Source of the DNA: G965250275 sp965250275
GTDB lineage: Bacteria; Pseudomonadota; Alphaproteobacteria; Rhodobacterales; Rhodobacteraceae
Assembly: GCA_965250275.1 (NCBI GenBank)
Contig: OZ252297.1
Span: 186,001-250,000, forward strand
Direction of reading: 5' to 3'
DNA length: 64,000 bases
Shown: piece after piece, positions 8,898 to 16,992 of the stretch
How positions within the stretch are numbered: position 1 is the stretch's first letter
Layout of the letters: the number at the start of each line of letters is the position of its first letter
Made by a program: the position numbers and the translations under genes
The notes under the pieces: generated by a model
Told to the model about the DNA's origin: nothing
Database searches by the model: none
Seen by the model: the letters and a program-made list of their open reading frames with translations, nothing else

Positions 8898-10634
8898 TCA
8901 GAACCAATCAACGGCCATATCAAAGGCGCTTTGATCGTTGGCCATCAAGGTCCGCGACCAACCTTCGGTCCGGGCCAGCTCACGGGTGAAAAAGTACCTT
9001 GCTGTCTGAAACTTTCCCGAAAGGAACGGGCTTTCGCCGTCTTTCGCCTGCACCCTGCGTGCTGCTTCGGTAATCCGCAACCACATCCACCCCATCACTA
9101 CATGGCCAACGCAATCGAGATAGAGCGTGGCATTGGCAAGGCCGCGATCCGGCGATGCCATAACCTGAGCCGCGAGATGACGGGTGATTTCTTCAACCCG
9201 GGTCCAGGCTTCCTCCAAGGGTGCCGCGAACTCGCTGTCCGCAGCGGCCCGAATGTCAGATCGGATTGCAGCCGCCAGCGCCTGAAATCCCGCGCCGTTG
9301 TCGAGCAGAACTTTTCGGCCCAGCAAGTCCATCCCTTGGATCCCGTGGGTGCCTTCGTGGATGGGATTTAGCCGGTTGTCCCTGTAATGGCGCTCGACCG
9401 GGTAGTCGCGGGTGTATCCGGCGCCACCATGGATCTGGATGGCGTGTTTGTTCGCTTCCAGACAGAACTCTGACGGCCACGATTTGGCGACTGGCGTGAG
9501 CACGTCGAGCAAGGTCAGCGCATCTGCGTCTCCACCGTGATGTCGGTCCACCAGTGCCGCGCACATCAGGGCCAGTGCCAAAGACGGCTCTACTGCAGCC
9601 TTTTGTGCGAGCAACAACCGTCGGATATCTGCATGTTCGACAATTGGAACCTGCGCAGATGTCGGATCCTTTGCGGTCGGAGCGCGACCCTGAGGCCGCT
9701 CCAATGCATAAGCCAGTGACGCCTGATACCCCGCCTGACCCAGAGCCGTGGCGCCCATCCCGACGCCGATCCGGGCCTCGTTCATCATCTGGAACATGTA
9801 GGCCAGTCCCCGGTTTGGTTCGCCGACCAACTCTCCGGTGCAGATGCCTTTCTCTCCAAAATTCAGGGCGCAGTTTGTGGTGCCGCGATAGCCCATCTTA
9901 TGATTCAGACCCGCCAGGACCACGTCGTTGCTGCTGCCATCGGCCTGAAGCTTGGGAACGATGAACAATGAAATGCCCTTCACACCGGGTGGGCTGCTGG
10001 GGATCTTGGCAAGCACCATGTGCAAGATGTTTTCCGAGAGATCGTGCTCCCCAGCCGAAATCCACATCTTTCGCCCGGTGATGCGATACCGGCCATTTTC
10101 TAGCGGCTCTGCGCGGGTTGTGATGTCCGACAGTGACGATCCGGCCTGCGGTTCACTGAGGCACATTGTCCCGAAAAACCGGCCCTCGGCCATCGGCTCC
10201 AGGTACCGCCGCTTTTGTTCGTCAGTGCCAAACGACTGGATCAGCCGCCCTGCGCCAATTGTGAGCATGCCATATCCGGCCAGCGAGATGTTGGACGCAC
10301 CTAAAACAAAACCTGCCGCCTGGTGAACCAGTTCCGGCAGACCCATGCCGCCGTGTTCAGGCTCAAATCCGGATGCAATGAACCCCGCTTCGACGAAAGC
10401 GTCGATTGCGGGCTTCACGACGTCTGGCAGCACCGCGCGGCCATCGACGAACTCAGGCTCTTGTTCGTCCAGCACGCGCCCATTTGGCAGGAAATGGTCG
10501 GTCGCGATCTGATCAGCGGTGTCCAGGATGCCCATCACGGCCTCGCGGTCCAAGTCGGTCCCCGCGATCAGCTCCTCTACGCCGGCCACTTCAAAGAGTT
10601 GAAACAACAGGTCTTCGCGATCGTATGCGCGCAT
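8898..10634 (-). CDS. dmdC: Acyl-CoA dehydrogenase, probably 3-methylmercaptopropionyl-CoA dehydrogenase DmdC
   Basis: 578 residues from the ATG at 10634, which follows GGAGGAGAG. This is the long form of the acyl-CoA dehydrogenase family, as in DmdC and FadE5-like enzymes, not the usual 380-residue form. Family motifs present: FGTMCLSEPQAGSSLSDITT (substrate/FAD contact), YRITGRKMWISAGEHDL, GLNHKMGYRGTTNCALNF and the C-terminal IHGGAGYTRDYPVERHYRDNRLNPIHEGTHGIQ, which carries the FAD-contacting and catalytic Glu region. The predicted reaction is FAD-dependent desaturation of methylmercaptopropionyl-CoA. The assignment rests on length, motifs and the dmdB neighbour. DmdA and DmdD are not in this window. 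Confidence 0.78.
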   Translation of the reverse strand: MRAYDREDLLFQLFEVAGVEELIAGTDLDREAVMGILDTADQIATDHFLPNGRVLDEQEPEFVDGRAVLPDVVKPAIDAFVEAGFIASGFEPEHGGMGLPELVHQAAGFVLGASNISLAGYGMLTIGAGRLIQSFGTDEQKRRYLEPMAEGRFFGTMCLSEPQAGSSLSDITTRAEPLENGRYRITGRKMWISAGEHDLSENILHMVLAKIPSSPPGVKGISLFIVPKLQADGSSNDVVLAGLNHKMGYRGTTNCALNFGEKGICTGELVGEPNRGLAYMFQMMNEARIGVGMGATALGQAGYQASLAYALERPQGRAPTAKDPTSAQVPIVEHADIRRLLLAQKAAVEPSLALALMCAALVDRHHGGDADALTLLDVLTPVAKSWPSEFCLEANKHAIQIHGGAGYTRDYPVERHYRDNRLNPIHEGTHGIQGMDLLGRKVLLDNGAGFQALAAAIRSDIRAAADSEFAAPLEEAWTRVEEITRHLAAQVMASPDRGLANATLYLDCVGHVVMGWMWLRITEAARRVQAKDGESPFLSGKFQTARYFFTRELARTEGWSRTLMANDQSAFDMAVDWF

Positions 10635-10776
10635 CACGCTCTCCTCCACTGACTGAAACAAGCATATGCACGCTTCACCCGGTCCCGCCAGTCAGCAGCG
10701 CCTGTAACCCTGCGGCAGTTGAGTTCAACGGGCAAAGGGCATATCTGGGCGGAAACCTCAGCCGCAAGGACGCACA

Positions 10777-11391
10777 GTGGCCAATCATCTCTACCAACAT
10801 GACCTGCCAGACGGGCTGAACCTTGGCGATGTTGTCGCCATCGACTGCGAGACAATGGGCCTGAACCCCCACCGTGACCGCCTGTGTGTGGTGCAGATGT
10901 CCGGAGGAGACGGCAACACTCACATCGTTCAGGTCGGAATCGGGCAAACGGAAGCACCCAATCTGAGCGCAATGCTGCGTGATGCCGGCACGCTTAAGCT
11001 GTTTCACTTTGGCCGCTTTGACATTGCGGCTCTTTTTCACGCATTCGGCGCGCTGGCCACGCCGGTCTATTGCACCAAGATCGCGAGCCGACTGGTCCGC
11101 ACCTATACCGACCGGCACGGGTTGAAAAACCTTACCCAAGAGCTTCTAGGCCTGGATATCTCCAAGCAACAGCAGATGAGCGATTGGGGGGCAGAGGTTT
11201 TGACCGACGCACAACTGGACTATGCGGCGTCGGACGTTCTGCACCTGCATGCGCTTCGGGAAGAGCTCAACAAACGGCTGGAACGCGAGGGGCGAACCGA
11301 CTTGGCGCAAGCCTGTTTCGAGTTCCTGCCAACGCGCGCGCGCCTTGATTTGGCGGGCTGGCCCGAAACCGATATCTTTGCCCACTCATGA
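10777..11391 (+). CDS. Small RNase D-type 3'-5' exonuclease
   Basis: 204 residues, GTG start preceded by AAGGACG. It is a bare DEDDy exonuclease domain: D23 and E25 in VAIDCETMGLN, D82 in FHFGRFDIA, and Y149/D153 in LDYAASDVLHL. The HRDC domains of full-length E. coli RNase D are absent, so this is the short form common in alphaproteobacteria. It probably trims 3' ends of tRNA or other stable RNA using two metal ions. The stop overlaps the kdsD start (ATGA), placing it first in the kdsD-lptCAB run. It diverges from dmdC across a 142-base gap. Confidence 0.88.
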   Translation: MANHLYQHDLPDGLNLGDVVAIDCETMGLNPHRDRLCVVQMSGGDGNTHIVQVGIGQTEAPNLSAMLRDAGTLKLFHFGRFDIAALFHAFGALATPVYCTKIASRLVRTYTDRHGLKNLTQELLGLDISKQQQMSDWGAEVLTDAQLDYAASDVLHLHALREELNKRLEREGRTDLAQACFEFLPTRARLDLAGWPETDIFAHS

Positions 11392-12362
11392 CAGACAATG
11401 CTTCTCTTCTGACAACTGCCCGCCAGGTGATCGCAGACGAAGCGACCGCGCTGGTTGCGCTGGCCGACGCTCTGGATGACTCAGAGTTCGAGAAAGCAGC
11501 GCAGATGATTCTGGACGCCCGCGGGCGCGTCATCGTGAGCGGAATCGGAAAGTCCGGTCACATCGCACGCAAGATTGCCGCCACGCTGGCCAGCACGGGA
11601 ACCCCGGCCCATTTCGTACATCCGTCCGAAGCCAGCCATGGTGATCTCGGCATGGTCGCAAACGGCGACGTGGTGCTCGCGATCTCCAACTCCGGCGAGG
11701 CGCCCGAACTGGCCAATCTGCTCGCCTATACGCGCCGGTTCCAAATCCCTCTGATCGGCCTCTCCAGCCGCCCTGAAAGCACACTGATGCGAAACTCGGA
11801 CGTGCACCTTTTGATTCCACAGCTGGGCGAGGCTTGTGGCTACGGGGTCGTACCCTCGACATCGACCACAATGACCCTGGCTATGGGCGATGCGTTGGCC
11901 ATTGCACTCATGCGATCGCGCGAATTTACGCCCGAGAACTTCCGGGACTTCCACCCCGGTGGAAAGCTTGGGGCGCAATTGTCCAAGGTGCGTGACCTGA
12001 TGCATTCTGTCGACGAGCTGCCCATCGCGCCGACTGGCCTCTCAATGCGTGACGCGCTGTTGATCATGAGCGAAAAAGGTTTCGGCGTGGTTGGCGTGGT
12101 GGCGCCCGATGGAACGCTGGAAGGCATAATCACCGACGGCGACCTGCGACGGAACATGGATGGGTTGCTCGATCACACCGTCGACAGTGTGATGACACAG
12201 AACCCTCGTACCGTTGACGCAGATTCGATGGCCGAGGAAGCACTTGCAATGATGACGCTGCCGAAACCTCAGATCACCTGTATGTTTGTTGTGGAAGCGC
12301 CTGATGCACGGCCTGTAGGGCTGTTGCATATCCACGATTGTCTGCGCGCAGGACTCGGCTGA
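11388..12362 (+). CDS. kdsD: Arabinose-5-phosphate isomerase KdsD/KpsF
   Basis: 324 residues. An N-terminal SIS sugar-isomerase domain (about 30-180; SGIGKSGHIARKIAATLASTGTPAHFVHP, SNSGEAPEL, PSTSTTMTLAMGDALA) is followed by two CBS domains (about 200-324; MHSVDELPIAPTG, GIITDGDLRRNMD, VMTQNPRTVD). It interconverts ribulose-5-phosphate and arabinose-5-phosphate, the first step of Kdo synthesis for LPS. Its place directly before lptC-lptA-lptB fits that role. A capsule-specific KpsF is less likely because no kps genes adjoin it. Confidence 0.93.
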   Translation: MTDNASLLTTARQVIADEATALVALADALDDSEFEKAAQMILDARGRVIVSGIGKSGHIARKIAATLASTGTPAHFVHPSEASHGDLGMVANGDVVLAISNSGEAPELANLLAYTRRFQIPLIGLSSRPESTLMRNSDVHLLIPQLGEACGYGVVPSTSTTMTLAMGDALAIALMRSREFTPENFRDFHPGGKLGAQLSKVRDLMHSVDELPIAPTGLSMRDALLIMSEKGFGVVGVVAPDGTLEGIITDGDLRRNMDGLLDHTVDSVMTQNPRTVDADSMAEEALAMMTLPKPQITCMFVVEAPDARPVGLLHIHDCLRAGLG

Positions 12363-12375
12363 AAACGAGGTTGCG

Positions 12376-12975
12376 ATGGACCGGTACTCGCGCCTGATCG
12401 CCTTTTTGAAAGTACTTTTGCCGCTGGCCGCGCTGGCGCTTTTGTCGACGCTCTTTCTTTTGTCGCGCGGCATCGACCTTGACGCGACAATCCCCTTTGC
12501 AGAGCAGGAAATCGCTGACCGCACGCGCGATCAACAGGTCACGCAACCCTTCTTTTCCGGCCTGACGAACAATGGGGGTGAAGTCATTGTGACCGCAACG
12601 ACCGCGAGTCCCGCCGTTGGCGATAAACCCGCAGGCGCTGAAAACCTGTCCGCGCAAATCCGGACCACCGAAGGAACCGTTATCACGATGACATCCGAGA
12701 CCGGTTCGTTGCAGGGGCCGCTCGACCTGGCAACATTTACTGGAAACGTGGTTCTGGAAACATCGTCGGGCTATCGCGTGGAAACCCAAAAGCTAACTGC
12801 TTCTCTTGCGGGGACCCGCGCAGAGTCGCCGGGACAAATCTCGGGGTCAGGCCCACCCGGCACATTTACGGCCGGCGAAATGGAACTCTTCTCCAAAAAC
12901 GGTGAGCAAGCCTTGCACACGCTTTTCAAGGGCGGCGTGAAGCTGATATACGAACCCAAACAATCGGAAAGATAA
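12376..12975 (+). CDS. lptC: LPS export protein LptC
   Basis: 199 residues with one N-terminal membrane helix (LIAFLKVLLPLAALALLSTLFLL) and a periplasmic beta-jellyroll-like remainder (TSETGSLQGPLDLATFTGNVVLETSSGYRVETQKL). It links the LptB2FG transporter to periplasmic LptA. Sequence conservation in LptC is weak; the membrane topology, size and position between kdsD and lptA make the call secure. GAGG precedes the ATG. Confidence 0.9.
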   Translation: MDRYSRLIAFLKVLLPLAALALLSTLFLLSRGIDLDATIPFAEQEIADRTRDQQVTQPFFSGLTNNGGEVIVTATTASPAVGDKPAGAENLSAQIRTTEGTVITMTSETGSLQGPLDLATFTGNVVLETSSGYRVETQKLTASLAGTRAESPGQISGSGPPGTFTAGEMELFSKNGEQALHTLFKGGVKLIYEPKQSER

Positions 12976-12978
12976 CTT

Positions 12979-13470
12979 GTGTCCTATTTGCACACTGCGC
13001 TTCTGAGTTTGATGCTGGCCTCCAGCGCCACTCTGGCGCACGCGCAGGGCACTCAGCTTGCTTTCGGTTCTCTCAAAGCGGACACCAGCCTGCCCGTCGA
13101 GGTCACCGCTGATACGCTGGATGTGAATCAGACTGACGGCTCTGCGGAATTTCTTGGAACGGTGTTGGTCGGACAGGGGGATATGCGTTTGTCCGCCGAC
13201 AGGGTGCTGGTGATCTACAAAACCGAAGGCCAGGGCATCGAACGTCTGGAAGCGACCGGAAACGTTATCCTGGTGAACGGTCCTGATGCGGCCGAAGCTG
13301 AGCGCGCAGAATACACCATCGATTCGGGCGTGATCGTGATGACCGGAGATGTTTTGCTGACTCAAGGCGGCAATGCGCTGACATCGGACCGAATGGAGGT
13401 CAATTTGACCACCGGAACAGCCCGGATGGCCGGACGCGTCAAAACCGTTCTGCAACCGCAGGATCAATAA
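12979..13470 (+). CDS. lptA: LPS transport periplasmic protein LptA
   Basis: 163 residues, GTG start three bases after the lptC stop. A signal peptide (about 1-22, ending SSATLAHAQG) is followed by one OstA/LptA domain: VEVTADTLDVNQTDGSAEFLGTVLVGQGDMRLSADRVLV, with the repeated 'write and modify' beta strands of the family. It bridges LPS across the periplasm from LptC to LptD. Its stop TAA overlaps the lptB start by one base (TAATG). Confidence 0.94.
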   Translation: MSYLHTALLSLMLASSATLAHAQGTQLAFGSLKADTSLPVEVTADTLDVNQTDGSAEFLGTVLVGQGDMRLSADRVLVIYKTEGQGIERLEATGNVILVNGPDAAEAERAEYTIDSGVIVMTGDVLLTQGGNALTSDRMEVNLTTGTARMAGRVKTVLQPQDQ

Positions 13471-14228
13471 TGGCCAAACCCGATCTTCGCCTTGCATCTG
13501 GATCAGCCGGTCTACGGATCGAGAAACTGCGCAAGTCGTTCAAGAAGAAAGTCGTGATCCGAGACGTGACGATGGAACTGGACCGGGGCGAGGTGGTTGC
13601 CTTGCTGGGTCCAAACGGGTCCGGAAAAACCACCACGTTCTATGCCATTGCTGGCCTCGTCTTTCCCGAAGCCGGGCGGGTGACCATCGACGGCCAAAAC
13701 GCAACCTCGCTCCCGATGTACAGGCGCGCGCGATTGGGCATCGGGTACTTGCCGCAGGAAATGTCCATTTTCCGTGGTCTCAGTGTGGAAGACAATATCT
13801 CCTCTGTGCTCGACATCACCCTGAGCGATCGCCACAAACGGCGCGAGCGATTGGAGGAATTGCTTTCAGACTTTTCCATCGAGCACCTGCGACGCGCGCC
13901 GGCATTGGCCTTGTCCGGAGGGGAGCGTCGGCGCGTAGAGATTGCCCGCTGCCTTGCAGCTGACCCGAAATACCTTTTGTTGGACGAGCCTTTTGCTGGT
14001 GTGGATCCCATCTCGGTGGGGGATATCCGCCATTTGGTATCGGATCTGAAGAAACGCGGAATCGGAGTTCTGATCACCGATCACAACGTGCGCGAAACGC
14101 TGGAGATCGTCGATCGCGCCTACATTCTGCACGACGGTCAGGTCCTCATGTCGGGTACGCCCGAGGACGTGGTGCAAAACGAAAATGTGCGCCGTGTCTA
14201 TTTGGGCGACAATTTCCGGATTTCCTGA
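13470..14228 (+). CDS. lptB: LPS export ABC transporter ATPase LptB
   Basis: 252 residues, cytoplasmic ATPase of the LptB2FGC complex. Walker A LLGPNGSGKTTTFY (about 45-58), the Q-loop GIGYLPQEMSIFRGLSVEDNI, signature LSGGERRRVEIARCL, Walker B YLLLDEPFAGVDP, and the switch His in ITDHNVRET are all intact. The GYLPQE and DHNVRETL blocks are typical of LptB within the ABC family. lptF and lptG are not in this window, as is usual. Confidence 0.96.
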   Translation: MAKPDLRLASGSAGLRIEKLRKSFKKKVVIRDVTMELDRGEVVALLGPNGSGKTTTFYAIAGLVFPEAGRVTIDGQNATSLPMYRRARLGIGYLPQEMSIFRGLSVEDNISSVLDITLSDRHKRRERLEELLSDFSIEHLRRAPALALSGGERRRVEIARCLAADPKYLLLDEPFAGVDPISVGDIRHLVSDLKKRGIGVLITDHNVRETLEIVDRAYILHDGQVLMSGTPEDVVQNENVRRVYLGDNFRIS

Positions 14229-14422
14229 GGAACGTGACCCCGGCGCGGCCTTGCGTCCCTGATTTCATCGCTTTTGATTGACACACCCCCTCCCCGTCGC
14301 CTCAAATGGCTGCATGGCGATGCACGAGTCCTACGCAATGTCTGAACGGGCATGTTATCCAGGCAGCGGCTTTTGGGGCAGCATCAAAGAGCCGAGTATC
14401 CACACCTGACACGAACAAGAGC

Positions 14423-14459
14423 CAGAACCGCCTGCAGCGGTTCTGTGTCGGGTGACACA
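14423..14459 (+). repeat. Two adjacent hairpins in the hpf leader
   Basis: A perfect 9-base-pair stem CAGAACCGC/GCGGTTCTG with a five-base loop (14423-14445) is followed by a perfect 6-base-pair stem TGTGTC/GACACA with a GGGT loop (14444-14459). They share two bases, so they cannot both form completely. The second ends six bases before GAAGGAGC, the hpf ribosome binding site. No T-run follows, so this is not an intrinsic terminator. A role in translation or mRNA stability is inference. Confidence 0.5.
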
Positions 14460-14474
14460 TGCGAAGGAGCGCAC

Positions 14475-15038
14475 ATGCGGTATCAAATCAGCGGAAAACA
14501 GATCGACATCGGAGAATCCCTCCAATCGCACGTCAAGACGGAGTTAGGCACCGTTGTCGAGAAATACGCTGAGCGACCGACCAATGCCAATATCGTGTTT
14601 TCACGGTCCGGACACGAGTATGTTTGTGAAGCGACCGTACATCTTTCTACTGGACTGTCCGCGCAAGCCAAAGCCCATGCCACTGAAATCTATGCAGCTT
14701 TTGACGCCTGCGGCGAAAAAATGGAGAAGCAGCTGCGGCGCTACAAACGCAGGCTGAAGGATCATCATCGCGATCGTTCAGAACCGGTTGAACTCTTCGG
14801 AGCTTCCTCTTATATCCTCGCGTCGGATGAAATGGCCGAAGACGCCGAGCCTGAAACGCTCCAGCCAATGATCGTCGCCGAGATGGAAACGCAGATACCA
14901 TCCTTGTCTGTGGGCGAAGCGGTGATGCAGATGGAGCTTGCAGGTGCGCCGGTGTTGGTCTTTCGAAATGAAGGCAAAGACGGGTTGAACGTCGTTTACC
15001 GGCGCGATGACGGAAACATCGGCTGGATCGACCCCTAA
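14475..15038 (+). CDS. hpf: Ribosome hibernation promoting factor, long form
   Basis: 187 residues from the ATG at 14475, preceded by GAAGGAGC; longer upstream frames lack a binding site. The N-terminal S30AE domain (about 1-100: RYQISGKQIDIGESLQSHVKTELGTVVEKY, FSRSGHEYVCEATVHLSTGLSAQA) and the C-terminal dimerisation domain (about 130-187: MIVAEMETQIPSLSVGEAVMQMELAGAPVLVFRNEGKDGLNVVYRRDDGNIGWIDP) are separated by a linker. Long HPF makes inactive 100S ribosome dimers under stress. Its place between lptB and ptsN is conserved in proteobacteria, usually next to rpoN, which is missing here. Confidence 0.95.
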   Translation: MRYQISGKQIDIGESLQSHVKTELGTVVEKYAERPTNANIVFSRSGHEYVCEATVHLSTGLSAQAKAHATEIYAAFDACGEKMEKQLRRYKRRLKDHHRDRSEPVELFGASSYILASDEMAEDAEPETLQPMIVAEMETQIPSLSVGEAVMQMELAGAPVLVFRNEGKDGLNVVYRRDDGNIGWIDP

Positions 15039-15053
15039 CAGATACGATCAAAC

Positions 15054-15075
15054 AAGCGCCCATTTCGGCGCTTTT
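15054..15075 (+). terminator. Hairpin with T-run between hpf and ptsN
   Basis: AAGCGCC, six-base loop, GGCGCTT, then TT: a perfect 7-base-pair stem 15 bases after the hpf stop. ptsN starts only 15 bases later, so it probably attenuates instead of fully separating the two genes. Confidence 0.65.
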
Positions 15076-15089
15076 GTGGAGCACGATTG

Positions 15090-15554
15090 ATGCAATTGTC
15101 GTCCATTCTAAAGCCGCAGGCCGTCAAAGTGCTGTCTGCCGTTTCGAGCAAGAAGCGCCTGTTTCAGGAACTGAGTGAGATCTCAGATGCGGCCTATGGT
15201 CTTGATACGAACACAACGGTTGATGCACTTCTGGATCGCGAAAGCCTGGGCCCAACGGGGGTCGGCCACGGCGTGGCTTTGCCACACGCAAGATTGCCAG
15301 GCCTCGACCAGGTGATCGGGGCCTTTGTCGTTCTGGAAAAACCAATCGATTTTGGCGCTGTTGACCGGCAACCGGTGGATATCGCCTTTGCGTTGTTCGC
15401 ACCAGAAGACGCCGGGGTTGATCACCTCAAAGCGCTGGCACTTGTGTCACGCACGTTGCGAGAGCCGACCTTGTGCGCAAAGCTTCGCGCAAATCTTGAG
15501 GCCACGACGCTCTATGCCATTCTGACGGAGCCGCAACCAGTACAGGCCGCCTGA
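15090..15554 (+). CDS. ptsN: PTS IIA-like nitrogen regulatory protein PtsN
   Basis: 154 residues; the ATG at 15090 is chosen over a TTG three bases earlier. It is a single EIIA-Ntr/fructose-type domain with the phosphorylatable His (H66) in GVGHGVALPHARLPG and the later VDIAFALFAPEDAGVDHLKALALVSR block. It takes phosphate from the PtsP-NPr chain and regulates by protein contact; no sugar permease is adjacent. The stop is one base from the convergent stop of the sulfotransferase gene, with no terminator between them. Confidence 0.93.
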   Translation: MQLSSILKPQAVKVLSAVSSKKRLFQELSEISDAAYGLDTNTTVDALLDRESLGPTGVGHGVALPHARLPGLDQVIGAFVVLEKPIDFGAVDRQPVDIAFALFAPEDAGVDHLKALALVSRTLREPTLCAKLRANLEATTLYAILTEPQPVQAA

Positions 15555-15555
15555 G

Positions 15556-16986
15556 TCAGTTTTTCCAGGGGCCAAAGCCGAACATCATGTAGTCGCGCCG
15601 ATAGATGCTGCCGATCTGTCGTTCGATTTGCTCATCATAGATCTCTTTGAGTGCAAATGGACGAGGCTCATCCGGCGCGCTCACGGGCGGCGGTTTGGTA
15701 TGTCCAACCTGACGCGCAATGTGCGGCAGCATTTCAGTAAGTTCTTCTTCTCTCAGCACATAGTCAGGCAGTGCGAACCCCCCAAAGCCCGACAAAACCT
15801 CGCTTTGCGTGGCCCAGTTTCCGTCGACGCGTGTACTTGTCTGACCGGCAAGATTGGCCTGCAGGAACTCTAGGAAAGCAACAAAGGCGGATTTGTGCAT
15901 TTCCAAGCTGTACTCTTCCGCTCGCAGGTCGTCCGGTACAGCCATGCCAAACTCGCGCCTAAGCGTGTTCCTGATCTTCGGATAGAGGTCCGAGCCGGAT
16001 GGCAGGATACAGTCACAAAACGCTGCATATGTGCGCGCAACGGGATGCCGCAGAACTGTGAAACTGCGGTGATTGCCGCTGCGCCGCTTCCATTGCCGAA
16101 GCTGCTTTTGGGTCAGTCCGGTCTGTATCTCTTCGATTGGCAGATCATCAGCGGCGGCCAGCCAGTTTCTGACCAAAGCTTCGGGACCCGACTGAATCGG
16201 CAGATACAACAGCGGAGATCTCGGGGCCGCCATGTACGTGGGAACGACTGCGCCACGCCGGGGTTCAAAGTTTGGGACGCGGCCCAGTTCAAACCGATCC
16301 AGATTGGCCACGGCCTTCGCAATGTCCTCTGGATTAGAGACTTTTTCGAGTGTCGATCCGGGGTTCTGGCGTTTCAGGCTCTGATCAAGTGAAGACAGCC
16401 GAGTGGGAGCGCCCAGCCAAGCCGCCAATCCGTTCATGACCTCCACGGATTGAAGGTCATCGTAGTCGAGCCGAAAGGGAACCTGGCCGCTTTGTTGTAG
16501 CTGGGACAGCACGTATTTCTGAAAGGCCTGGTTTTTCTGCACTTGCGCCAGAAACTCGGTCGCATCAAACGTCGTCTTTGCGTCTTTTCGACGATTCAAT
16601 TTGGTCAGCTTCCACTGTCCGGTTTGCCGCGCAATTTTCCAGGAAACGTAGCTGTCCACCGGATTGCGGGAGAGCATGATCTTAGCGCATTTCGGGTCTT
16701 CAAGAATGGCGTCAAGGACGCGGGGATCATGATCGTGAAAGTACCGAAACCCCGCCAATCCAACCCGGTCTTTGCGGATGGCCCGAAGCAACGCATGCGG
16801 ATCGGAATCACGCTGTTTTTGGGAGATGTCCAGCAATTCAGTGCGATTGGGATACGCAATAAAGTGTGGATTGAAGGCTTCGCCATGGCACCGGATGCCA
16901 TCGATTGCATTCAGGTTTGTCTCAAGAAAGTTCGACCCGGTCCGCATTTCCGCAAAAACCACAAAGCAATCATATGACCCTGACAT
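15556..16986 (-). CDS. Two-domain sulfotransferase (NodH-like)
   Basis: 476 residues, no signal peptide. The N-terminal half resembles Stf0/NodH sulfotransferases: a PAPS 5'-loop-like FVVFAEMRTGSNFLETNLN (about 8-26) and a 3'-phosphate segment IMLSRNPVDSYVSWKIARQ (103-121). The C-terminal half repeats the plan in the style of Sulfotransfer_2 proteins: a degenerate loop LLYLPIQSGPEALVRNWL (259-276), SFTVLRHPVARTYAAFCDCI (308-327) and a terminal IYRRDYMMFGF (461-471). The second loop lacks the usual Lys/Ser-Thr, so that domain may be inactive or may bind acceptor. It is expected to move sulfate from PAPS to a glycan. The start follows the GT14 stop by six bases, so the two are coupled. NodH is a common annotation for such proteins; a Nod-factor role is not implied. 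Confidence 0.75.
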   Translation of the reverse strand: MSGSYDCFVVFAEMRTGSNFLETNLNAIDGIRCHGEAFNPHFIAYPNRTELLDISQKQRDSDPHALLRAIRKDRVGLAGFRYFHDHDPRVLDAILEDPKCAKIMLSRNPVDSYVSWKIARQTGQWKLTKLNRRKDAKTTFDATEFLAQVQKNQAFQKYVLSQLQQSGQVPFRLDYDDLQSVEVMNGLAAWLGAPTRLSSLDQSLKRQNPGSTLEKVSNPEDIAKAVANLDRFELGRVPNFEPRRGAVVPTYMAAPRSPLLYLPIQSGPEALVRNWLAAADDLPIEEIQTGLTQKQLRQWKRRSGNHRSFTVLRHPVARTYAAFCDCILPSGSDLYPKIRNTLRREFGMAVPDDLRAEEYSLEMHKSAFVAFLEFLQANLAGQTSTRVDGNWATQSEVLSGFGGFALPDYVLREEELTEMLPHIARQVGHTKPPPVSAPDEPRPFALKEIYDEQIERQIGSIYRRDYMMFGFGPWKN

Positions 16987-16992
16987 TACGAC

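Noticed and set aside
14278..14306. TTGACA upstream of hpf as a promoter -35
   Set aside because: At 16-18 bases spacing the -10 positions read CTCAAA or similar, too poor to report as a promoter.
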